A stretch of DNA of 64,000 nt. Origin: Rugosimonospora acidiphila. GTDB taxonomy: Bacteria > Actinomycetota > Actinomycetes > Mycobacteriales > Micromonosporaceae. The stretch lies in assembly GCF_039543385.1 (NCBI RefSeq), contig NZ_BAABJQ010000039.1, positions 1 to 64,000 on the forward strand. Reading direction: 5' to 3'. Under the pieces are notes generated by a model. It did no database searches and was not told the origin of the DNA. It saw only the letters and a program-made list of their open reading frames with translations. Made by a program: the position numbers and the translations under genes. Below are positions 43,801 through 55,800 of this stretch, in pieces; position 1 is the first letter of the stretch, and each line of letters opens with the position of its first letter.

Positions 43801-46800
43801 CAGGACCGATGTCCTCGTTGCACTGATTCCCCACTTCAATGCCAGCGACCCACCGCAGGCGCCTCAGGCTGCCGCGGGCAGCGCGAACCAGCAGCCGACC
43901 ACGGCGCAGCCGGCGGCGGCCCCGCAGCCGACCGCGGGTCAGCAGGCCGCCACGGCGCAGCCGGCGGCCGACAAGCAGACCGCCGCGGTGCGGCCGATCG
44001 CGAACCCTCAGCCGGCCGGGTCGGGCGCGACACCCGCCGCGGTGACGCCCCCGGTCGCGCTGAACAACGCGGTCATCTACTACCTTGACTCCACCGGTCT
44101 CGAGGCCGCCGCGCGGAGGGTACTACCGGGCTTCGGCCGGATCGGACACGTCACCGATCAGCAGATCGCCAACTTCAGCGGCCATACCGCCGTCGCCGCG
44201 CACTTCATGGAGATACTGGCCGGGCAGTACTCAACCGACGGACTGTTCGAGGGCAGTCTGGGCTACGACAACTACGGCGCCCTGCGCATCAACGCTACGC
44301 TGGGCGCTTCCCAGTTCGCCGGTGCCAGCGCGGACAAGTACGTGCTCGGCCTGATCAAGCTGGCGCTGGTCCAGGCATCGCAGAGCTCGACGTCTTCTAT
44401 CGGCCCCAGCGTCAATGTGGGCACGGGCGCCGGTGGCGACATCAGCAATTCAGGCGTGTCCAATCTGACTGGTGGCGCCGGGGCGGGACGCACCTGGGCG
44501 ACCTCCAGCACCAGGGGGCAGCGCAAGACCGGTGGCAAGGAGTTCCTGGAACTGAACTTCCAACGGGCGTACTCGTTCCGCAGCTCAGTCGACTTCGAGG
44601 TCAGTGGATCGACATCGCGGCGGACGAAGCTCCTGCTGAATACCGACCGGACCCGGCAGGCGGATCCGATCCGCGGCCGTACCGTCATCTATCTGCTGTC
44701 CGAGCCGGACGCCCTCGACGCCTACGGCTTGCATAACCTTGACATTCCGCCGGAGCAGCTCGCCGATGCGGTGTCTCGATGGACGTCGGGCGAGACGCCG
44801 CTGAACAGCTCAGTGGTGGCCCGGGTACTGCTGCGCTGGCGTCGGGTGGTAGGCCCGGATGACGACCCCTACCGGGTGACCCGGGCCGCCGCCGCCGCAC
44901 GGCTCGGCTGGCTGCATCGCAGCGGGTATGGCCCGGTCGAGGACCCCGAGGTCCTCCGGGGAATGCTGGAGGAATTTCCGGAGACCTTCGGCCCGACCAG
45001 CGAACCCTTTTCGGCCAGGGCGCAGGACGTTGAACCGCCCGTACGCGTGCCCACCCATCTGAACGTCGCCGCGCTGACCCGGCCGGGGCCGGCCAGCGAG
45101 GCGTGGGTTCCGCCCTACCTGTCCCGGAGGGGCCCGCGAGCGGTCGGCCATGCCGGGATCGACCGGCTTGAGCTCTGGGCAGCGCCGGATCACCTCGGCT
45201 ATTCGGCCAACGGCCGCGAATCGTTGTTCGACGTCGCGGCCGCGATACTCGGCGACGGCAACCGGTACCCCGAGATCGTCGCGATGAACCCGCGGGACGT
45301 ATTCATCACCGCGCCGGCCGTCACGCAGGCGCCGACCGCCGCCGGTAACGCCGCGCCGGCGGCGCCTGCGGTGAACGGCAGTGCCATCGTCGCGGAGGGT
45401 TTGATCAGGGTACCCGCCTCGGCCACCGGTGACGGCGTACAGGATGCGCCGTTCTGGGAAGGCCCATCGACGCGCACCTTCGACGTGGTGCGCCAGGCGG
45501 TCGAGCAGGCAGCGCCCGGCCTGCTCGGTGGCCACGGCGAGGGCAGTTGGCAGGCGACGCCGGAGGTCTGGTGGGAGTCGCTGCGAGAGCAGACCAGGGT
45601 CGGCCGGTTGCAGGGCGGAGTCGACGCCCTACAGGCGATATTCGCCGGCCACCGCGACCATCCGATGGTCGAGGAGATGCTCTCCGGCAACGGATTGCGG
45701 TTCTACCTCATCGACCCCGAGGGGTGGATGAGTGCGCGGGTCGTCCAGTTGACGGTGCGGCTGTCCATTGCCAGTGACGTCAGCTACGGCGAGTATGTCG
45801 CGGAGAGCGGCCTGGAGAACTATGGCCACGGGTACAGCGAGCTCAGCAGCGTCAAGGGCCGGGACGTCACGCAGTCAGTGACGTTCGGCGAGCTCACCTT
45901 CACCGGTGGATGGGCGCACGCCCCCAAGGGCGGACCTCAGCTGAAGTACAGCAGCGGCCAGCACCGCAGCACGAAGCACGCTGACGAGAACATCGTCGAA
46001 CAGACCGTCTATGACTGGGGTGGCTACCGGAAGGCGTCGATGCAGGTGCGCCTCGAGGCCCGGGCCGAGGTGCGCAAGATGGCCGGCCGGCCGCTGAACA
46101 ACGCGCTCATGTGGCTGTCCGGCGAGGGACTCCGCATGGCCGGCCGGCAGCTGAACAACGCGCTCACGTGGCTGTCCGGTGAGGGCACGGGCGCACCGGA
46201 CGCGGGCGTCCGCGACAACGTCGTTGCCGCGGACGGCGTGATGGTCCTCAAGATTCCCCGCTCGATCAGCGAAGCTCGTCCGATGCACGGTCCGGCGGCG
46301 CCGATGGTCAACACCCTGCCGCTGCCGCCCCTGCCGGGAGACACCTACGTCACGGCGGCGTTCCTCGACGACGCACTGCCCGCTGCCGAACGGGTGGTCA
46401 AAGCGCTGATCGGTGCGGAGGCGAACACCGACGAGTACCGCTCGAGCCTGTCGCTGCCCATGCTGCTGACGCGCAGTCAGCTCGCCAATCACCTGCCGAA
46501 GGCACTGGGCTCCGGTGAGGGTGTCAACCGTGGGCGCTACCGGCTGGCGGACGACATCATCGTACCCGGCCACTCCTGGCAGCGGGTCGCTCTGGATCTC
46601 ACGGGCGAGCTCACCGACCTGCAGATCATCGCGCCGTTGCGAGGGACCGGAACCGGACGCTACGGGAAGAACCTCAGTTCGAATTCGAGCAGCGGCAGCA
46701 CCGACCTGTGGCGGCCGGAACTGTCCGGCACGGTCAGCGACGTCATCAAGACGGATGTCAGCAACCCGGCGAGCCCCGGGGACCTGTTGAATACGCTCGA

Positions 46801-49800
46801 GCTCACTCCGAAGACCGGCGCGTCCCGGCAGGCGACCGAGACCCAGGGCCGCGGCATCGACGATAATCCGCGCCGCGAACAGCACGTGAAACAACAGGGG
46901 CCGGTATTCCTGGTCCGGGCATTGGGACGGTTCACGTTCGAGGGCACCCTGATCGAGCACGGCCTGTTGACCCGTCCGAACGAGGTGATGCGGGTCACCA
47001 GTGCCCCGCTGACCGGTGATGTCTACATCGAGATGTTCGAGGAGGACGTCGAGGCGTGGCGGGCTGAGCTGGAGCAGGGCCGCAACCAGGCCCAGTACGT
47101 CGCCCCCGAGACGCCGCTACCGCCGGTCGACCCCAACATCACGCGCGTCGACCTGAGTGCGAGGCCCGAGGTCCGCGGAAACCGGTCACTGGACCAGGTC
47201 GTGCCGGTGCTGGTTGCCGTGGTCGCCGGTCTGCGGCCCCGGGGTGGGGTCCGACCCGGTCGGCGCGACCCGCAGGCCGTGGTCATCACGATCGACCAGC
47301 AGGCACCCCATGGCCAGGACGGGGACCGCCGGCCTCGGCTCGACGCCGCCCGCGCGGCGCAGATCCTTGACCGGGTGGCGCGGCGACTGCGCCAGGACCA
47401 CCACATGCGGGTACGCACAGAGCTTGCCGACGCCTTCGGCCGCACCATCATCCGTGAATACGGCGGCACCGATGGCCTCGACAGGATCGAGCCCCCGGAC
47501 GAGCGACCGCTGCGGTGGAATCCTCAGGGTCGGCGACGGCTTCGTATCGGTCCGCAGTACAGCGTGGTCGCCGCACAGGCCGAATACGATCTCGACAGGC
47601 TCCTGACGCTGGCGGTTGAGGCGGGCGCGGACGCATTCACCGCGATCGACGAGGTGGTTCGGCAACTCCGCCCAGGAGCGGGCAGCGCCGGCCTCATCTT
47701 CTTGCGCACCTCCCCGCGGTGGCGCGCCCAGCTGGCCTACACCGCGGTGGCCACGTGGGTCCGCGGCGAGCTGACGGCGTCCGGGCTCGATGTCGCCGAC
47801 CTGACGGCCGCGATGGAGGACCTGGACGGCCCGCGGGTGGCCGCGGTGATCACTGCGCTGCTGGTGGGCGTCGGCCTCGGCCAGGACCGCGCGGAGGACC
47901 TGGTCGGCGGCTCCCGGCTGAACTGGACGATCGGCGATGACGAACCGTCCCGGTACGCGCGGACCGACGAGATCATGGCGATGCTCATCCGGGTGATGAG
48001 AGACCTGTCGCCACTGGCCGAGGTCCCGTTCGCACCCGTGCCGAGCGACTACTCCGTGATGGGCCTCGATCCGCTGCACATCGTCCGTGGCGTGGCGTAC
48101 CAGCTGAACGCCCACGTGCAGTTGGAGATTGAGCTCGGTGACCAGGAAGGCCCGCACGACCTCATCATTCACCGGGTCGACCCGCGCGGCCACGTGGACC
48201 GCATCGGGCTGGGCGGGCAGCCGGAGCCCTCGTCGGCGGCGGTGGAGCGGCTGCTGACCGAACTGCGTGAGCGCGCGAGCCGCCAGCCGGCGCTGGCGCA
48301 GGAGACCGACTGGCTGCTGGAACAGATTCGCCGGCTCCGGGCAGCCCCGGACGGCCCCGACCAGCTGGCGCAGCTGCACCAGGATTCGTGGACCCGCCAC
48401 GAGTCGTTCGAACAGGCCATCCTCGGGTATCTGCGGCAACCCACGCCGGGGGTGGCCAGGCTGCTGGCCGCACTGCGCCGCCGTGTGGCCCGCACGACGG
48501 ACGCCGTGCTGGTCGAGCAGGTCGAGCAGTTGATCAACGAAATCCACCGGCTTCAGGCCGACCCGGAGGGCCTGGCGCGCCTGGAGCGGCTGTACGACGA
48601 CTCGTGGATCGAGCGGAGCGAGCGGACCCTTCTTCGGCAGCTGGGGTTCGACCCGGAGGCGAGCGCCGCCGAACCGACCCAGCTCAACCAGGCGCCCGTT
48701 GAGGATTTCCTGTCGGAGCCCATCGACCCTGAGCTGGCGCAACGGCTGACCGCCGAGTACGGGCAGTGGGGCCGCTACAACATCGAACACTACGCGGCGG
48801 TCCTGATCCGTCGTTACCATCTTGGCCTGCGCGATGAGGCATCCCTCATCGACCGTGACCCGACACGGTTCGCGAACCGCCAGAACGCCGCCGTCTTGTC
48901 CATCGCGGACCAGTTGGTGGAGTATCTCCGCGACCGTGAACCGCTGGACCGGGTCATCCAGAGCCTGCAACGGGGCGGCACCAGGGCCGCCGTCGCAGCC
49001 GCCACTAGCCTGGGGGCGCCGCCGGCCGGCGGTGACCAGCTGGCTGAGCCGGATGAACAGTACGCGCCGGGCCTGGCCATGCGACTCGCCGCCCTGGGTA
49101 GGCAAGTCGCGTACGGCGAGCCGATGACCTGGTACGACGCTGTCCGGGCACCGACCGGCCTGTCGGACGGCGGGGCCACCCCGTTCAGCGAGATGACCGC
49201 GGAGGAGCTACGCCAGCGTCTGTTCGGCCATCTGTCGGCGTCGAGCGACGATGCGGCGCTGCTGCAGTCGCTGTTCCCGCCCCAGCTGGTGAATCCTGGA
49301 CCATCCTTCGTGAAGGATGGCACGATTGCACCCGGGGCACCGCTGGGCGAACTGTTGTCTCGCGCACCGCTGCTGCTCGGGGTTCGGGTCGTGATCATCG
49401 GCCGCGACGGGACCGAGTCCGCCGCCGGTCAGATCGACGCGCCGACCATCTACCTGTATCAACCCGATCCCGACGCGCACCAGTACCATCTCCTCCCGCG
49501 CCGGCCGGGCATGCCCGCCATCGAGATGCCGGCCGTCCAACGCGTCTACGAGGCTGACGAGCGCGTCACGGACTTCGTGCAGAGGTTCGGCTACGAGACC
49601 CTGGAGACGGCCGCCACCATCCTGCGGGACAGGTTGTACGAGCATCTGGGCGAGGAGCCGCTCATCACGTTGTTCCCACAGGAGTTGCGGGGATGGATCA
49701 GGCCGGATAGACAACCGCTGCGTCCGTTCGAACAGCTGGCGCTGCTGCTCGGTGAGGTGTCGCCACTTCTGGGGGTGGCCGACGCTCTGCAAGCCGAGGG

Positions 49801-52800
49801 TCGGAACTCCGCCGAGCGCCGGGCCGCCGAGTTCCGGCGGAGCCCGTTGGCACAGCGGAGCCTGCGGGCCGCCGGTCAGGCGCTGATGGAGACGGCGCAG
49901 GCCAACTGGGCCCTCGGCGAACGCCGGCATCCGCTCATGGTGCCGGACAACGGTGACTCCTGGTTCGCTGCGCTCGTCGAGGCGGCCGCCGAACAGCCCG
50001 AACATCTCGTCTTCCGCACCCTCTCCGACTGGAGGGCGATCGGTCTGCGGCGGGCCGTTGCCGACCTGCTCGACGCGCTGCCCGACGTCGTCCTCGCCAT
50101 GGAGCAGGAGATGGGCAGCGTCGAGTACGGACGGATGCGCCGCGCCCTGGACCGTGCCGGCTGGTGGGACGATGCCCTGTTCGAGGAGTTGCTGAGATGG
50201 CTCCCGCAGATCCTGCGTTTCCGGATGACCATTGTGGAAGGAGACGGCTCGCTCACCCGGTACGGAGAGCACGATGAGGATCCGGGCAGGCCGGAGCTCG
50301 TGCTGGCCCGTACAGGACGCGGATGGCTGCCTCTGGTCGGCACGGGGGGAGCGCAGCAACCCGGACCGGACGGCCCATCCGGAGTGTCCGTGCCCGACCG
50401 TCGACGCCGTGGATTCACCTTCCTGAGCCCCGGCAACGACTTCGAGGAGGTTCTGCAGGACATCGGTGAGTCCGCCATGCAGTTCCTGTTGGACGAGGCG
50501 GCCGATGTCATCCGGCGAATCGTCTTCCGGCTGCCGCGCCGTGACGAACTGGTCGACTGGGTCGACGACCAAGAGCCCGGCGCGAATCAGTTCCCGATCA
50601 TGCGGCCGTGGCGGCAGCTTGCCTTCCTCTTCAGAGACGAGGGACGGGCAGTGCGCGACGTCGCCAACGCACTGCTCGACAGCTACGAGGCCGCGGAGGC
50701 ACAGGCACGGCGGTTGGCTCTGCCCGCTGACATCAGACCAGCCGCACAGTGGGCGGTCCCGCCGCGGCCGGCCTGGGTCCCCAACCGGCCGACCGACGCC
50801 CAGCTGCACCAGCTCGACCAACTACAGCTGCGTCCCGAGTGGACCCCAACGGACGGGGACAGCTGGTTCCGCTCCATCATCCGGGCCACCCGAGATTTCC
50901 TCGCCTGGGCCGCCGATGAGGGTCAGCCGATCGCGCCGATTCATCACCGGATCGCGCGGATGGATCCAGGGCAGTTGCGCCGGTTGATGGCCGAACGACT
51001 GGGCGCCGATCCCGCGCTGAGAAGGCGGCTCGCCGAACTCGACCCCAATGAGGACGTCGAGGAGTTCCGGCGGCATCTGCTCACCCGCGGGCAACACCGG
51101 CATCCGCTGTTCAACCACTTCATCGGACTGGCGGGGTCGCTGGCAGAGTTCCGCCTTACCGTGGTCGACGCCGCGGGCGAGATGCACACACACGGCCCGG
51201 CGGATCGGCCCGTACTGGTCCTGGTCCGGTCGGAGAACCACTTCATGCCCGCCGTGCGCGAGCGATACCACTTGCGTCCGGCCAGGTTGATCCGCAAGCC
51301 GTCCTCCGCCCGAACGATGTCGGCCGGAACGCCGATGGCTACGACCAGCAGGAGCCCATCCGAGGGGCAGCAGGCTGCGCAGCCCGGTCAGCCGGCGCCG
51401 GCGACGTCTGCGCAGGAGCCCACGCCGTGGCTCGGTGGTCTGGCGCCGCTGACTGAGGCCGTGGGGGAGCAACCGAGGGAGCTGGCGCCGGAGTCCGTGG
51501 CGGGGCAAGCGCCGGAGCAGCCGCCGGGGTTCGTGGAGGAGCCGGAGGAAATGGGTCCAGAGCGCCTGCGGCAGCCGTTGGTATCGCAGTCCCCGCCCGA
51601 GGCCGCCGCCGTCCTTCCCGCCGCGGAACGAGTCCGGACGGATTCGCTTCCCTCGGGGGCCCGGCGCAGATCGACGCAGAGCATTATGGGGATCCCAAGG
51701 GAGTGGCGGGCGTCGCGGCCGCAGACGCCCACCGAGGACACTCCTGCGCCATCCAGCCCGCTCGGCGGGGCAGACCGTGCCCCCGCCGAACCCCTCGAGC
51801 CGAGCCGGGACCGGCGGACGGCGCTGCCGCGCAGCGTCAGCGCGGATGCGATCTTCGGGTCCGGGAACGCACCGGGGCGGTACCGGCAGCAGATCGGCCG
51901 GCAACGTGGAGATGCCACCCCGCCCGCGACGTCGATACGCATGAGAGGGCGACGGCGGCGCGGCAGCGTAATGGTCTCTCCCCGGCCGTCCCGGCCAGGG
52001 TCCCGGGCATCGTCGCCTCCGCCAGCGACGCCCCGGGTAGCCCCGCCCGAGGGGAGTCACTTCGCCATCCGGGCCGCTCAGTGGTTGCACCCGCGAGGGT
52101 TGGCGGCCGACGCCCCGCCCGGTTTGGCGGAACGGGTGGCGCGGCAGCCGCTGCGGGAGCAGGCCGAGTCCGTCGCCGACTACCTGCGTACCCTGCTGCC
52201 GAACATGCTCATCGATGCCCCGACGGAGGTGCGACCGCAGGTGCCGCTTCCCGCGGGTACCCGGGTCTGGATCGGCCGGGGGCAGGAGCCGGCGCAGGCC
52301 ATGCTCGTCGGACCAGACGGGCAGGTCAGCACCTTCGTACCGGGGAGGCAGGGGGCCGTACAGTACAACATGCGGCAGGCCGAGCTGTCTCACTGGTGGC
52401 CCGCTCCGCCGGCGATCTATGTGGTGGCCCTGCCCGCCACCTTGCCCGCCACCGATCCACCCACCGCCACGGTTCCGGTCGGGGACGCGGCTCCGGCTGG
52501 GGACGCGGCTCCGGCTGGCGCCACGGTTCCGGCTGGCGACGCGGTTCCGGCCGAGCCGCTGCCCCGTCACGAGGCGAGGCAGGCCCCGTCCACTGTCGCT
52601 CCGGCCGAACCGTCGCGCGCCGACACCACGACCGCCTCGACCTCGGCCAGGCCCACTGCCTCGACTTCGGCCAGGCCCACCGCCTCGACTTCGGCCGGGC
52701 CCACCGGCCGGCCGCTCGGCCCGCCACTGCGGCAGACCCAGCCCGTGACGCCGCCGGCGGCAGGTTCGGCGGCGCGGCCGCCACTGAAGCTGGTCCCGCC

Positions 52801-55800
52801 CTCGGCGTCACGTCAGCGGGCCCAGGCACCAGCCGGGCGGGGCGTGGCGGAGATCGTGCCGGCGGGACGCGGCCTCGATTCGCGGGTACGGAGGGCGCTG
52901 GACGACCTGCACCTCGAACCGATTCCGGTGCCCGACGATGGAGACTGCTTCTTCCACGCGGTGGTCGCGACCCTCGGGACGGGGCTGATCGAGCAGGCTA
53001 TCAGTATCCTGACCACGGAACTGCACATGCCGCCGCCGCATCTGGACGACCGGCCCGTCACCGGGTGGGATCTGCGGATGTTCGTCGCCGGCGTGGTCGA
53101 ACATGCCTTCGGCACCGAGTACGCGGATCGGCTCAACCTGGATCGTTATCCGGCCGCGCCGGATCCGGAAGATCCGGCTACCGACTACACCACCCGGGCT
53201 GACCTTGTGAACGGCCTGCGGAACCTGGGCTTCTTCGCGGACGATCGGGCGGACGAGTTCAATCTGATCACTTTCAACGTCCTGCGGCTGGCCGCTGAGG
53301 TGGCGGACCGCCGAGGCATGCGGCTGCCCGGGTCACTGGATCTGCGCATTCTTCAGCAACGATGGGGTGCGGAGCCCCACGTGTTCGGCGGCAACGACGG
53401 GTTCCTCAGCGCCGATCACCAGGTGGTGATCCGGTTGCACGACAGCTCGCACTACCTGGGCACCCGGCGAACCGACGCACCGCCGGCCGCGCCGACTGCG
53501 AGCCTTCCGGTACCGAGCCGGGTCGCGGTGACCCGGACCATCTACGATTCCGCCCAGTGGGAGCTGGACCGGCAAGGCGAGTACCGGCGCATCGGCGGTA
53601 GCGGCGTCATCATCAGGGAGCTTCCGCTCGGACTGCGCCGGGCGCGTGCGGTCGGTGAATCGGTCGACCGGTCGGCCGAGCGGTCGGCCGGCCAGTTGCG
53701 GAGCGCGCAGCTCGCGGACGTCATCCGGCTGCTGCTTCCCGAGGTGGAGACCAATCCTGCCCAGGTAGCCTTTCTCACCGACCTCGCCGAAGGGGGCCAG
53801 GAACTAAACGACGCCATGATCCTCGCGATCGCTCAGCATTTCGGCGTGCGGATACAGGTGTTCACGACGGATTCCGGTGGCCAGGTCAGGGTAGGCCGGC
53901 CGGTGGGCAGCGGTCGGCGGATGATCCGGCTGCACCGGTTCTGGAGAGAGTCAGAGGAGCAGGTCGAAGCCCTGCTGCCGGACCTACCCGGGCTTGGCCG
54001 CGGCTATCAGCCGTCCTCGCACCGCACTACCCCCGCGCTGCGGGTGCCTGGCGGTGAGCGCCGGGAACTACGACAGGCCACGTGGTATTTCCAGGGCAAC
54101 CCGGGCCCGCAGCAACGCGAGACTGTGCTGAGCCACGAGGCTCGGCCGAACGAACTCACCGCTTTTATCGGCGCCCCTGGCATCGACCTCAGCAATGACC
54201 TGCTGGATGAGGTGGCACGGGAGCTGCTGTTGGTTCCGCTGGCGGCCCGAGCGGGGCTGAGGATCGTGGTGTTCGGCCGCAACGCTGGCGGCTCAGCGCA
54301 AGGCGCCCAAGAGCGCCGGCTCAGATCCGCTGCTGAGTGGATTGGTCCGATCACCTTCGTGGGGCCGCGCAGTACCGGTGGGAGCGGTTCCCGGCAACCG
54401 GCGGCGACGGGCCGGGCCGCCCAGCAGTCGGCGCCCACGTTTGCGCCCGCGGGCACACCCGTCGGGCGGACCGACCGTACGAGGTTCGTGCCCCTGGCGA
54501 TGAGTCCGGCACCTCGCGAGGCAGTCCAGGATCGCGCTGTCCCCGGTGCGCCGCGGACACCGGCCGGGGCGGGCGACCCCGGAGCGCGTCTCGCCGAGGC
54601 CGGAGGCGGTCGTTACCCCAGCAGCCTGACTCCGGAGGATCTGCGGGTGCTGGTCACCGAGCATGTCCGGCAGGACCTGCGGCTGGTGACTCCACTGCCG
54701 CTGTATCGGTTGCCGCAGTTGCTCAACGGCGGCGGAACCTCGATCGAGGCGAGTTTCAACCTCCTGAGGGGAACCGACGTACCGGACCCCGGAGAGGCGT
54801 TCGTCGTCTGGCACGCCGACGCGCGCGCCAACGGCACGATGTTCCCCGGGGCGGGCAACTTGATTCCGGTCAACGACGTCGAGAGCCTCATCGCCGCGGC
54901 CGACACCGCGACCCTGAGGGGGCTGCTGGCCGAGGCGACGGGCTTCGTGCATGACCCCGGTGCCGAATTCTTCGGGTTCAACGCCATGATCATCCTTCCG
55001 GGAAGCGCCCGCCGGGCCGGCCTGATCGCCGAGATCGTGGTCAATCCGCACGAGGCCGACTCTGATCTGGTCGGCTCGTTGAGGAGCCAACTGACGAACG
55101 GCCCGTTGGGGGTGCCGGTCCCGATCCGCCATGGCCGTACCATGCCGCGGCACGAGGTGATCGACGATCCGAACACGCTCACCCTGCAGCAGCAGCGGAC
55201 GTTCACCGACGCGGGCCGGTTCGCCCGGTGGACCGAGCCCGACGGCGACTGCTGGTTCGCGTCGGTGATCGCCGCGGCCGGCGATGCCCGTGAGCAGGGC
55301 ATCGTATCCGACCAGGTCGCGCGGATCGCCGACATGACCGTCGCGGATCTGCGGCGCGATCTGGCCCGGCGACTGGACGCCACTCCTGGGGTCGATCGCG
55401 AGCTGCGCGAGGTGGCGGACGATTCGCGGGACTACTACCGCTTCCGGGCGCAGCTGTTGACCCCGGGTCAGTGGGCGCACGGACTGTTCGAGCGGCTGCT
55501 GCAGCTCGCCCCGGGGCTGTTGGACGTGGACATCCGCACGCACTTCGGGGAGTGGGACGCGAACGTCCCCACCGACCCGTCGGTGCTGCACGTGGTGTAC
55601 ATGCACGCGCGGAACCACTACCTTCCCGCGCTGCGGATCCATCCGACGGGCGCGGTCGGCGGCTTGCCCGCGGCAGACCCCGCCGGGCCGGACCATCCCG
55701 TCGGCGACAGCGACGGCGGCGGCAGCCCTCGGACGGAGCAGGCCCCGTTAGGCACCCCGACCGAGCCTTCGCCGTCCGCCGATGACCTGACCGCTGCGCC

